Below, piece by piece: positions 1-7,951 of a stretch of DNA of 11,023 nt. The number at the start of each line of letters is the position of its first letter. Within the stretch, counting starts at the first letter, position 1. Under the pieces are notes generated by a model, which did not search any database, was not told where the DNA came from, and saw only the letters and a program-made list of their open reading frames with translations. Made by a program: the position numbers and the translations under genes. Source of the stretch: Candidatus Colimorpha onthohippi (lineage in GTDB: Bacteria > Bacteroidota > Bacteroidia > Bacteroidales > P3); NCBI GenBank assembly GCA_018064565.1, contig JAGHVA010000109.1, positions 1 through 11,023 of the forward strand, given 5' to 3'.

Positions 1-139
1 CATATATGAATTATCACTTACTTCAAAATCCACAGAGGGTGCATTCGCAATCTCATTTAGAGATTTATGGTTTGGTTGCACAAATTTTCCATTTCCAAAC
101 ACCGCTTTTGCTTCAAACGTAAAAAAGACGAAAAAAATA
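1..139. other. Unresolved left edge, no assignable gene
   Basis: This stretch lies downstream of the FKBP gene and is cut by the window edge. Three short frames stay open through it. On the minus strand one frame runs off the edge and contains the residues AVFGNGKFVQPNHKSLNEIA, but it has no ATG until the edge itself (3-1). On the plus strand two frames enter from the edge and stop at about 122 and 154, the second overlapping the FKBP gene. None is recognisable and the DNA is AT-rich, so I cannot say which, if any, is coding. A candidate minus-strand -7 element lies at 114-121. I see no convincing terminator hairpin after the FKBP stop codon. Confidence 0.4.
114..121 (-). promoter_or_regulatory. 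Candidate Bacteroidetes -7 element (TACGTTTG)
   Basis: The minus strand reads TACGTTTG, an exact match to the Bacteroidetes -7 pattern TAnnTTTG. A partial -33 match (TGTG instead of TTTG) lies 19 or 21 nt upstream. It would drive a gene leaving the window to the left. An eight-base match in AT-rich DNA can arise by chance, so this is only a candidate. Confidence 0.25.
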
Positions 140-748
140 TCACACAATAGCTAACAGCTCCACATCAAAGATCAAGGCTGCGTATGGTGGAATATCCGCA
201 CCTGCTCCGCGCTCACCGTATGCCAGATTATACGGGATAAAGAAACGGTATTTGGCTCCTTCTTTCATCAGTTGCACACCCTCAGTCCAGCCTGCTATAA
301 CCTGTCTCAACCCAAATTCACATGGCTCCCCACGACGGTAAGAAGAATCAAACACAGTGCCGTCTATCAGAGTGCCATGATAATGACAACGGACGGTATC
401 CGACGCCTTTGGCTGACGCCCAGTGCCTTCGTTCAACACTTGATACTGCAATCCACTTGCCGTCACAACCACACCCTCTTTCTGGGCATTGGCTTTCAAA
501 AAAGCCTCGCCATCCGCTTTGGCGGTCTTACCACGCTCTGCCGCCTGTGCTTGTTGCGCTTGCTCCAATTCGCTGAAAAATTTAGACAGAATCTGGTTTA
601 CCTCCTCAAAAGGTATCTGTGGTTTGGAACCCGAAAGCATGTCTGCCACGCCTGCGGCAAAATCGGAGGCAACAAAACTTTTGTTTATCCCCATATCTTT
701 CAGTTGATGGCCTATGTTGAGGCCTAACGCATAACTAATTTTATCCAT
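140..748 (-). CDS. FKBP-type peptidyl-prolyl cis-trans isomerase, FklB/Mip-like
   Basis: This 202-residue protein should catalyse cis-trans isomerisation of proline peptide bonds and so assist protein folding. Residues 1-90 or so form the helical, Mip/FkpA-type N-terminal dimerisation region (start MDKISYALGLNIG, then a Gln/Ala-rich helix). Residues about 98-202 are the FKBP domain. Typical pocket residues are visible: Y123, F133-D134 in FDSS, VIAGW at 150-154, Y177 in AYGERG, IPP at 186-188 and F194. There is no signal peptide or lipobox, so it is probably cytoplasmic, closer to FklB than to the exported FkpA or Mip. The gene starts 11 nt after the ribBA stop codon, so it is likely the last gene of the kdsD-lptB-ribBA transcript. 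Its family is clear. Its clients are unknown, and the fklB symbol is not certain enough to assign. Confidence 0.93.
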   Translation of the reverse strand: MDKISYALGLNIGHQLKDMGINKSFVASDFAAGVADMLSGSKPQIPFEEVNQILSKFFSELEQAQQAQAAERGKTAKADGEAFLKANAQKEGVVVTASGLQYQVLNEGTGRQPKASDTVRCHYHGTLIDGTVFDSSYRRGEPCEFGLRQVIAGWTEGVQLMKEGAKYRFFIPYNLAYGERGAGADIPPYAALIFDVELLAIV

Positions 749-759
749 GATTAAACTGT

Positions 760-1956
760 TTATAAATTCAGATCATGACCCATACGGTCTTGCTTGGTCT
801 TAAGGTAACGCTCATTGTAAGAATTGGGCGCAATGCGGATGGGCACCGTTTCTACTATTTGCAGCCCATAACCTTCCAATCCTGTGCGCTTAATTGGATT
901 GTTGGTTATTAAGCGCATCTTGCCAATACCCAGATCACGCAGAATCTGAGCTCCTATACCATAATCACGCTCATCGGCCTTAAAACCTAACTTTATATTA
1001 GCATCTACTGTATCTAAACCCTGTTCTTGCAAGTGGTACGCCTTAAGTTTGTTGACCAGACCTATACCACGTCCCTCCTGACTCATATATACTATCACAC
1101 CCATACCTTCTTGTTCTACCATCTGCATAGCCTCATGCAACTGGTCTCCACAATCGCACTTACACGAACCAAAGATATCGCCTGTAGCACAACTGCTATG
1201 TACCCTCACCAACACTGGCTCGCTGGCACTCCAAGTTCCTTTGCGCAACACAAGATGGGTAGCACCATTGTCCAACTGAGTATATGCAATAAGTTTGAAA
1301 TCGCCCCATTTGGTAGGCATGTTAACCTCCTCCTCCTTACGGATCAATGTCTCGTGTGCTACGCGATAGGCAATTAAATCCTTGATCGACACAATTTTGA
1401 GTTGAAATTTCTCTGCCACTTTCTCTAACTGTGGCAGACGTGCCATAGTTCCATCCTCATTGATAATTTCTATCAAGGCACCGCAAGGTTTCAAACCTGC
1501 CAGACGTGCCAAATCAACGGCAGCCTCCGTATGCCCCGCACGCACCAAAACACCTCCATCGCGGGCTCGTAAAGGATTGATATGACCTGGGCGACCCAAG
1601 TCGGTAGGCTTTGTTTCAGGATTAGCCAAAGCGTTGATAGTCATAGCCCGATCATACATCGAGACACCTGTAGTACAACCTCGACCTAACAAATCGACCG
1701 TAATGGTAAACGGAGTGCCCAACAACGAGGTGTTTTCATGCACTTGCATATCAAGTCCTAACTCTTTGCATCGCGTTTCGGTGATAGGTGCGCACAAAAC
1801 GCCCCGTCCGTGTTTGAGCATAAAATTAACATGATCAGGGGTGATTTTTTCGGCAGCCATTATAAAATCACCTTCATTCTCTCGATCCTCATCATCTACC
1901 ACAATGACGAATTTCCCATCACGAAAATCTTGTAAAGCTTCTTCAATTGTGTTCAT
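760..1956 (-). CDS. ribBA: Bifunctional 3,4-dihydroxy-2-butanone 4-phosphate synthase / GTP cyclohydrolase II
   Basis: This 398-residue fusion supplies both starting branches of riboflavin synthesis. The N-terminal half (about 1-200) makes 3,4-dihydroxy-2-butanone 4-phosphate from ribulose 5-phosphate. It shows the acidic motif DDEDRENEGD at 21-30 and GHTEA at 141-145. The C-terminal half (about 213-398) is GTP cyclohydrolase II. Zinc ligands are C256, C267 and C269 with the family's C-x10-C-x-C spacing, an extra Cys sits at 265, and EGRGIGL lies at 294-300. Both halves look complete, and the length is normal for the fused form. The start has 41 nt before it after the lptB stop codon. That gap is too short for an FMN riboswitch and shows no clear promoter, so expression probably depends on the upstream LPS genes. 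Confidence 0.97.
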   Translation of the reverse strand: MNTIEEALQDFRDGKFVIVVDDEDRENEGDFIMAAEKITPDHVNFMLKHGRGVLCAPITETRCKELGLDMQVHENTSLLGTPFTITVDLLGRGCTTGVSMYDRAMTINALANPETKPTDLGRPGHINPLRARDGGVLVRAGHTEAAVDLARLAGLKPCGALIEIINEDGTMARLPQLEKVAEKFQLKIVSIKDLIAYRVAHETLIRKEEEVNMPTKWGDFKLIAYTQLDNGATHLVLRKGTWSASEPVLVRVHSSCATGDIFGSCKCDCGDQLHEAMQMVEQEGMGVIVYMSQEGRGIGLVNKLKAYHLQEQGLDTVDANIKLGFKADERDYGIGAQILRDLGIGKMRLITNNPIKRTGLEGYGLQIVETVPIRIAPNSYNERYLKTKQDRMGHDLNL

Positions 1957-1997
1957 TTATACTTTTTTTTCTAATTTCAATATAGAGTTATGCCACA

Positions 1998-2792
1998 CTA
2001 TTGATGATTTGCCATATCGGTGGCTTCTGCAGAGATATTGGTGTCCGTAATTTTTTTTGAGACATGACGACGCAGCTCAAAATCACGACCTAAGTATTTC
2101 TCTCGCACATCCGGGTCGGCAGCCATCTCCTCTGGAGTGCCTGCATGCAACACACTCCCTTCGTATAAGAGATAGGCTCGGTCGGTGATAGAGAGTGTCT
2201 CGTGGACATTATGGTCGGTGATTAGGATACCGATATTCCGATCCTTGAGGTGAGCCACAATATCTTGTATATCCTGCACGGCAATAGGATCGACACCAGC
2301 AAAAGGCTCGTCGAGGAGTAAGAATTTGGGGTCGTTTGCCAATGCGCGGGCTATCTCTGTACGCCTGCGCTCACCTCCCGACAGCTGTATGCCTTTACTT
2401 TTGCGAATTTTTTGCAGTCGAAACTCATCAAGCAACGACTCCAATTTTTCCTCACGCTGCGCCTTGTTGAGATCCTTACGGAACTCCAACACCGACATGA
2501 TGTTGTTCTCGACCGACATCTGCCGGAATACCGATGCCTCCTGCGCCAGATAGCCAACACCCATCTGAGACCTACGGTACATCGGCATAGGCGTAATCTC
2601 CTGATCGTCGAGAAATACCATCCCCGAAAAGGGACGGATCACACCGACTATCATGTAAAACGTAGTGGTCTTACCTGCACCATTGGGACCTAAAAGTCCT
2701 ACAATCTCCCCTTGCCGCACCGACACCGACACATTGTTAACCACCGTCCGAGAACGATATTTTTTTACCACATTTTCAGTACGCAACTCCAT
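1998..2792 (-). CDS. lptB: LPS export ABC transporter ATP-binding protein LptB
   Basis: This 264-residue ATPase should power the LptBFG complex, which extracts lipopolysaccharide from the inner membrane towards the Lpt bridge. The ABC motifs are all present: Walker A GPNGAGKT at 35-42, Q-loop Q84, signature LSGGE at 137-141, Walker B LLLDEP at 158-163 and switch histidine H194 in TDHNV. The patterns YLAQEASVFR and FAGVDPIAVQDIQ are typical of LptB rather than other ABC ATPases. The frame is open back to 2843, with upstream ATGs at 2843 and 2825. I chose the ATG at 2792 because the family fold begins at MELRTENVVKKY. The C-terminal tail after about residue 240 is longer than in E. coli LptB. 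The permeases LptF and LptG are not in the window. The upstream neighbour kdsD also serves LPS synthesis, which supports the call. Confidence 0.95.
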   Translation of the reverse strand: MELRTENVVKKYRSRTVVNNVSVSVRQGEIVGLLGPNGAGKTTTFYMIVGVIRPFSGMVFLDDQEITPMPMYRRSQMGVGYLAQEASVFRQMSVENNIMSVLEFRKDLNKAQREEKLESLLDEFRLQKIRKSKGIQLSGGERRRTEIARALANDPKFLLLDEPFAGVDPIAVQDIQDIVAHLKDRNIGILITDHNVHETLSITDRAYLLYEGSVLHAGTPEEMAADPDVREKYLGRDFELRRHVSKKITDTNISAEATDMANHQ

Positions 2793-2878
2793 AGCAACTG
2801 ACTTTCTTTCTATATGTATAGCCATTACATCACAACAAGACAATGGCTAATCTATTCAAACCATATTATCATATAACA

Positions 2879-3847
2879 TCAGATGATACCCTCACGCAAA
2901 ATATCATGCAAATGAAGCACACCCTCATACCTACCCTCATCGTTGACCACTATCAACTGTGTGATTGCATTCTGACGCATCACCTCCAACGCCTTGACAG
3001 CATATTCGGAGATTTTTACACACTTGGGATTTCGGCTCATGATATCCGAAGCAGTAAGCGCATCAAAGTTTTTATGGTCGCGCATCATCCGTCGCAAATC
3101 GCCATCAGTAATAATACCCGCTATCGCGTTGTTTTCTTCCACAACGGTACACCCTAACCGCTTAGTGGTCATCTCTAATATGGTGTTACTAACCGATGAC
3201 GAAGGCGACACCACCGGACGCTCATTCTGCACCGAGAGATCGCCCACACGCAGATAAAGCTGTTTGCCCAACGCACCGCCAGGATGGAACCGAGCAAAAT
3301 CGCGAGCCGAAAAGTTACGACATTCGATCAACGCCACTGCCAATGCATCGCCCATAACCAACTGCGCAGTAGTTGACGATGTGGGCGCCAGATTGTTTGG
3401 ACATGCCTCATGATCGACTGTAGCATCCAACATAATATCAGCTTCGCGAGCCAGAAAAGAATCGTTATTACCGACAATGGCAATGAGTGTGTTGCCAAAA
3501 TTCTTAATTAACGGCACCAGCACCTTTATCTCTGGCGTGTTGCCACTCTTAGAGATACATACTACTACATCACCTGGCTGCACCATGCCCAAATCGCCGT
3601 GAATAGCATCCGCAGCATGTAAAAACAAGGCAGGCGTACCCGTCGAATTTAATGTCGATACTATCTTGGTAGCAATATTCGCACTTTTGCCAATGCCCGT
3701 TACCACAACACGACCACGGCATTCAAACATCATACGAACCGCATCCGCAAAATTGCCGTCAATACGCGGGATCAAACTCTCGATGGCTTTTTTCTCATCA
3801 CTAATCACCTGTATTGCAATCTGTTTTATTTCATCAGGACTTTTCAC
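2879..3847 (-). CDS. kdsD: Arabinose-5-phosphate isomerase, KpsF/GutQ/KdsD family
   Basis: The enzyme interconverts ribulose 5-phosphate and arabinose 5-phosphate, the first step towards Kdo for LPS. From the chosen start it has 322 residues, the usual family length. An SIS sugar-phosphate isomerase domain spans about 44-180 (GIGKS 51-55, AIHGDLGM 82-89, SKSGNTPE 99-106, LAPTSSTT 153-160), with the conserved FHPGGALGK at 187-195. Two CBS domains follow at about 205-257 and 263-320 (ITDGDLRRM, LHLHDILREG). There is no ATG in a suitable place. The GTG at 3847 gives the expected N-terminus. The frame is also open to a TTG at 3973, but the 42 added residues look non-conserved and would overlap a strong recQ promoter. 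It is probably the first gene of the minus-strand operon. The 86 nt before lptB contain no clear promoter. Confidence 0.94.
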   Translation of the reverse strand: MKSPDEIKQIAIQVISDEKKAIESLIPRIDGNFADAVRMMFECRGRVVVTGIGKSANIATKIVSTLNSTGTPALFLHAADAIHGDLGMVQPGDVVVCISKSGNTPEIKVLVPLIKNFGNTLIAIVGNNDSFLAREADIMLDATVDHEACPNNLAPTSSTTAQLVMGDALAVALIECRNFSARDFARFHPGGALGKQLYLRVGDLSVQNERPVVSPSSSVSNTILEMTTKRLGCTVVEENNAIAGIITDGDLRRMMRDHKNFDALTASDIMSRNPKCVKISEYAVKALEVMRQNAITQLIVVNDEGRYEGVLHLHDILREGII

Positions 3848-3860
3848 GACAAAAAAATAT

Positions 3861-3891
3861 TTTGTAGAATTTGAAAAAAATTGTAACTTTG
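3861..3891 (+). promoter_or_regulatory. Predicted Bacteroidetes promoter for recQ
   Basis: TTTG at 3861-3864 and TAACTTTG at 3884-3891 match the Bacteroidetes -33 (TTTG) and -7 (TAnnTTTG) elements exactly, separated by 19 nt, within the usual spacing. Transcription would begin near 3898, leaving a leader of about 128 nt before the recQ ATG at 4026. The site lies just outside the GTG start of the divergent kdsD gene. Confidence 0.6.
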
Positions 3892-3999
3892 AAAAATGTT
3901 TTAGTTCTCGCGTCTTGCACAATTTAGAATGCCGCCACGATGAGCTATACAACACAAATAAATTAAGTATCAAGCATCACCACTTCCCTTCAGGGTTTG

Positions 4000-4007
4000 C
4001 AAAAGTA
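4000..4007 (-). promoter_or_regulatory. Candidate -7 element for the kdsD-lptB-ribBA operon
   Basis: The minus strand reads TACTTTTGCA, matching the Bacteroidetes -7 pattern TAnnTTTG with the often seen trailing CA. No good -33 TTTG is found 19-21 nt upstream. Transcription would start near 3993 and run left, giving kdsD a leader of about 145 nt. This is the best minus-strand candidate in the gap between kdsD and recQ. Confidence 0.4.
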
Positions 4008-4025
4008 CACGTTTTTTTTGGAAAT

Positions 4026-6248
4026 ATGATAGACTTGCATAGCAAATTAAAAGAAATCTTTGGTTTTGACACCTTTAAGGGCAACCAAGAAGCCATCATC
4101 AAAAGTGTCCTTGACGGGCAGGACACTTTTGTGATAATGCCTACTGGCAGTGGCAAATCGTTATGCTACCAGTTGCCCGCCATTATCAGCGAAGGCACCG
4201 CCATTGTGGTATCGCCACTAATTGCACTGATGAAAAATCAGGTAGATGCCGTACGCTATACCGCTGGGAAAAACTGTGTGGCACACTTTATGAATTCCTC
4301 TCTCAATAGGCAGCAGTTGACTGAGGTAAGAGAGGACCTAATGGCTGGTGGCACTAAGATGCTATATGTAGCACCCGAGACGCTTTCAAAAGATGAGACT
4401 ATCGAATTGCTCCAGCAATTGGATATATCATTTTTTGCCATCGACGAAGCTCACTGCATCTCCGAATGGGGGCACGACTTCCGCCCAGAGTACCGCAGGC
4501 TGCGCAATGCTATAGACCGGATTTCAGAAAAATCGAAACGGAATCATCCCATGCCGGTATTAGCACTGACCGCCTCCGCTACCCCAAAAGTGAAACAGGA
4601 CATAGTCCGAAACCTCCGGATGGGGAAAGCGAAGACCTTCATCAGCTCGTTCAACCGACCCAACCTCTACTACGAAGTGCAACCCAAACCCGCTGACCCT
4701 AAAGAATTTCACAGACGGATTATCCACTTTATCAAAGATAATCCAGGCAAAAGCGGCATCATTTATTGCTTGACACGCAAACGCGTGGAAGAGCTGGCGG
4801 AACTGCTCTGCCTAAACGGCATCAAAGCACTACCCTATCATGCAGGTTTGGACAACAAACTGCGCGCAGAAAATCAAGATAAGTTTTTGATGGAGAAGGT
4901 GAACGTTATCGTTGCTACCATCGCCTTTGGTATGGGTATCGACAAACCTGATGTCCGTTTTGTGATTCACTACGACATACCCAAAAGTCTGGAAGGCTAT
5001 TATCAAGAGACGGGACGCGCTGGGCGCGATGGCGGTGAAGGTCGTTGCATCGCATTCTACAGCGACCGAGATGTAGAAAAACTGTACAAATTCTTTACCG
5101 ACAAAAACAATACCGAACGGGAGATGGCTACCCAATTGGTGCAGGAGATGGTATCCTACGCTGAAAGCTCCTCATGCCGACGCATGAACATATTAAAATA
5201 TTTCGGTGAGGACTATCCTGAAACCAACTGCGGTAACTGCGACAACTGCCTCCACCCAAAACCACGCGTTGACGCTCAACAGGAGATGGTGTATGCCTTA
5301 GAAACTATTCTGGCCACTAAACAGGCTTTCAAAACCAAAGAGGTAATCGATGTGATGATGGGACGCGTCAATTCCATCACTAAGGTATATAAACACGACC
5401 AATTGGAACAATTCGGCGGTGGCACCGACCACGATGACCTATTCTGGAAAGCAGTGCTACGCGAAGCTATATTTGCCAAACTGATTACCAAAGAGATAGA
5501 GCAATTTGGCATACTCAAACTCACACCAGCAGGCAACAAATACATCAAAAAGCCATACCCTATCAGCGTCAGTTGCGACCACGACTACTCCAGTGCTGCC
5601 GACGACAGTGACGACGAGGCTGTGCCCAATTCAGCAGCATCAGCTACTGCCATTGACGAAGCCCTCTTTACCCAACTCAAAGAGTTGCTCAAAAGCATCG
5701 CTCATAAAGAGCGGCTCCCTCTATACGTTATTTTCGAGGAGCGATCACTGATTGATATGGCCAACCGATACCCCTGTAGCATCGAGGAGTTGAGCCACTG
5801 CATCGGTGTCGGTATCGCCAAAGCTCAAAAGCATGGCCAGCCTTTTGTTGAACTAATCAAACGGTATGTCGAAGATAATGAGATTGAACGCCCGGAACAG
5901 GATATGGTTCACTCTGCCATCGACAAAACAGAACTCCGCGTATATATCATCATCAACACCGACAAGCAGAAATCTCTCGAAGATATAGCTCATAGCAAAG
6001 GACTGACTATGTCGGAGTTGCTCACCGAGATTGAGCGAATTATCGCATCGGGTTCAAAAATCAACATCGACTATCATATCAACGCTTATATCGAAGAGGA
6101 ACATCAAGAGGTACTGCTTGACTATTGGCGCGAGAGCGAAAGCGGATCGTTGGAGGAGGCATACGAAGAATTTGCCGATGACCCTGACTACACCGAAGAG
6201 GAAATTCGCTTGATGCGAATCAAATTCTTAGCAGACTACGGCCACTAA
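4026..6248 (+). CDS. recQ: ATP-dependent DNA helicase RecQ
   Basis: A 740-residue 3'-5' DNA helicase of recombination and replication-fork repair. The helicase core covers about 1-345: Walker A MPTGSGKS 38-45, DEAH 140-143, the aromatic-rich loop ISEWGHDFRPEYR 145-157, TASAT 182-186, FGMGIDKPDV 301-310 and the arginine-finger motif QETGRAGRDG 327-336. The RQC zinc site is intact, with C384, C402, C405 and C408, followed by the winged-helix region to about 510. An acidic, Ala/Ser-rich linker (about 518-540) leads to an HRDC domain at about 545-615. A further helical, acidic domain of about 100 residues ends the protein. It is absent from E. coli RecQ, though I believe Bacteroidetes homologues have it. 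The frame is open from 3666, but family homology begins at MIDLHSKLKEIFGFDTFKGNQ, so I placed the start at 4026. It probably heads the plus-strand gene run. Confidence 0.97.
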   Translation: MIDLHSKLKEIFGFDTFKGNQEAIIKSVLDGQDTFVIMPTGSGKSLCYQLPAIISEGTAIVVSPLIALMKNQVDAVRYTAGKNCVAHFMNSSLNRQQLTEVREDLMAGGTKMLYVAPETLSKDETIELLQQLDISFFAIDEAHCISEWGHDFRPEYRRLRNAIDRISEKSKRNHPMPVLALTASATPKVKQDIVRNLRMGKAKTFISSFNRPNLYYEVQPKPADPKEFHRRIIHFIKDNPGKSGIIYCLTRKRVEELAELLCLNGIKALPYHAGLDNKLRAENQDKFLMEKVNVIVATIAFGMGIDKPDVRFVIHYDIPKSLEGYYQETGRAGRDGGEGRCIAFYSDRDVEKLYKFFTDKNNTEREMATQLVQEMVSYAESSSCRRMNILKYFGEDYPETNCGNCDNCLHPKPRVDAQQEMVYALETILATKQAFKTKEVIDVMMGRVNSITKVYKHDQLEQFGGGTDHDDLFWKAVLREAIFAKLITKEIEQFGILKLTPAGNKYIKKPYPISVSCDHDYSSAADDSDDEAVPNSAASATAIDEALFTQLKELLKSIAHKERLPLYVIFEERSLIDMANRYPCSIEELSHCIGVGIAKAQKHGQPFVELIKRYVEDNEIERPEQDMVHSAIDKTELRVYIIINTDKQKSLEDIAHSKGLTMSELLTEIERIIASGSKINIDYHINAYIEEEHQEVLLDYWRESESGSLEEAYEEFADDPDYTEEEIRLMRIKFLADYGH

Positions 6249-6297
6249 TATTTACTTATATTGAGCACCTCTATTCACACACACCACACATCACATC

Positions 6298-7947
6298 ATG
6301 TTTCAACGCCTTGCTCACACCGCATCACACATATTGTTGACAATTGCCGCTCTAATCGCATATAGTTGTGCCAAACAAGGGTATCCAGAAGGCGGTCCAC
6401 GCGACACCACTCCTCCTAAGATGGTCAAGGAATACCCAGCAAGCGGCTCCCGCAATATCTCTACTCACAATATCTTTGTCGAATTTGATGAATATGTTGT
6501 TGTCAAAGACCCTGACAACAACATCGTTGTATCCCCTCCGATGAGTCCGAAACCGACATACACCCCTAAAGGTCACGGTATCAGCATATCCCTACCCGAC
6601 ACCCTACAACCCGATGCCACCTATCAACTGCAATTCATGAATGCCATAGCGGATTTTACCGAAGGCAACGCTATCGAAAACTACACCTATGCTTTTGCTA
6701 CGGGCAGCAATATAGACACCTTGACTTTATCAGGGTTTGCGATGGATGCACAGACTTTGAAACCCCACGAGAAGGAGGTTACGGTGATGTTTTATGCTGA
6801 GCCATGCAACGACTCTGTAGTGGTGAAACGGAAACCTGACTACCTGACAAAAGCCCATAAAGACGGTTCATATACGTGTTCATTTATGCGACCGGGTTTC
6901 TATCGCATTGTAGCTTTGATTGACGAGAACCGAGACCTACTCTTGGATCCAACCGAGACAATGGCATTCAGCTCTTGTGGATACCCAGCACACCCTGCCG
7001 ACACTACTGCAACCCCAAATGCCGAGGTTTTATTGTTATCTATCGATGAGCAACAAGCGCAACGAATAGCCAAAAGCGAATTTACAGCCCCTGGCTGCAT
7101 CGAGATTGTTTCAGTAGCACCCCTACAGAACCCTATTATCTTGTCAGACAGCGACTTTGTATATCGCATCAACCCATCAGCCGACACGATACGCGCATGG
7201 ACATCGAATCCCAAATGCACCAAGATTCAAATCACCCTGCACGACGACAGCGGTATCGATGACACTCTAAAGCTTCAATGGCGCGAACGACGGAAGAGCC
7301 ACTCGGCATCCTCCAAAACTGCTCAAAAAAATAACGATTGGATTTCATGGAGCGCTTCATCACCTATCCCCTACTTTGCAAAGCCCTCATTAAGATGCAG
7401 CATACCACTCGACACCACTCGATGTGTATTGGATAGCGCTGTACGAATTACAAATCTTGCCGACAGTAGCGCAAATTACTATGCGGTTGAGGTTGACTCC
7501 TCACTTATGAATGTTACTGTACCGTTCACACCCCAATCAGGCGAGAAGTACCAAATGGTATTGTTACCCGGTCGCTTGATCAATATCTTTGGACAATCCA
7601 CCGATTCCATCGCTATCGCCACCGAGACCGAAGGCGCAGACAAGTACGGATCTGTTTTCATCACGGTGCATGGCGACAGCACTGTGCGCTATGTAATACA
7701 ACTAACCGATGCCTCTGGCAAGACAATCCAATCAAAAATCGCCCAACATAACGATAAGGTTAGTTTTATCCATCTGCACCCTGCGACATATAAAATTCAA
7801 GCCTTCGCTGATTTAGATTTGAACGGGAAGTGGACCCCTGGCAACTATTGGCTACATCGCCAACCTGAACCCTATCACTTTATGGAAAAGGAAATACCGC
7901 TACGCGCCAATTGGGACATCGAAGAGATTTTTGAAATCACACGGTAA
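6298..7947 (+). CDS. Ig-like (SbsA/Big_5-type) domain lipoprotein
   Basis: This 549-residue protein has a lipoprotein signal: a hydrophobic segment at about 11-21 followed by AYSC, with C24 as the likely lipidated cysteine. The mature start, CAKQG then GGPRDTTPP (32-40), is typical of a Bacteroidetes family of envelope lipoproteins. A bacterial Ig-like domain of the SbsA/Big_5 type follows at about 38-138 (VKEYPASGS, NIFVEFDEYV, YQLQFMNAIADFTEGNA, TYAFATG). The rest is beta-rich. A carboxy-terminal part (about 460-549) has FADLDLNGKWTPGNYW, resembling prealbumin-like or calcium-loop patterns. It lacks an obvious catalytic motif, so a structural or binding role at the envelope is more likely than an enzymatic one. 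It begins 49 nt after recQ, with no visible promoter in the gap, and the flippase gene follows by 4 nt. Its exact function is unknown. Confidence 0.82.
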   Translation: MFQRLAHTASHILLTIAALIAYSCAKQGYPEGGPRDTTPPKMVKEYPASGSRNISTHNIFVEFDEYVVVKDPDNNIVVSPPMSPKPTYTPKGHGISISLPDTLQPDATYQLQFMNAIADFTEGNAIENYTYAFATGSNIDTLTLSGFAMDAQTLKPHEKEVTVMFYAEPCNDSVVVKRKPDYLTKAHKDGSYTCSFMRPGFYRIVALIDENRDLLLDPTETMAFSSCGYPAHPADTTATPNAEVLLLSIDEQQAQRIAKSEFTAPGCIEIVSVAPLQNPIILSDSDFVYRINPSADTIRAWTSNPKCTKIQITLHDDSGIDDTLKLQWRERRKSHSASSKTAQKNNDWISWSASSPIPYFAKPSLRCSIPLDTTRCVLDSAVRITNLADSSANYYAVEVDSSLMNVTVPFTPQSGEKYQMVLLPGRLINIFGQSTDSIAIATETEGADKYGSVFITVHGDSTVRYVIQLTDASGKTIQSKIAQHNDKVSFIHLHPATYKIQAFADLDLNGKWTPGNYWLHRQPEPYHFMEKEIPLRANWDIEEIFEITR

Positions 7948-7951
7948 CGGC

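Noticed and set aside
272..727. 151-residue plus-strand open frame
   Set aside because: It is antisense to the FKBP gene and has no recognisable domain or sensible composition.
1957..1997. FMN riboswitch before ribBA
   Set aside because: Only 41 nt separate lptB and ribBA, too short for the element, and none of its conserved pieces is seen.
2793..2878. Separate lptB promoter in the gap after kdsD
   Set aside because: A TTTG is present on the minus strand, but no TAnnTTTG follows at 19-21 nt.
4104..4127. Inverted repeat AGTGTCC...GGACACT
   Set aside because: It lies inside recQ at the conserved helicase start, with a 10-nt loop and no T-tract. It is most likely incidental to the protein sequence.
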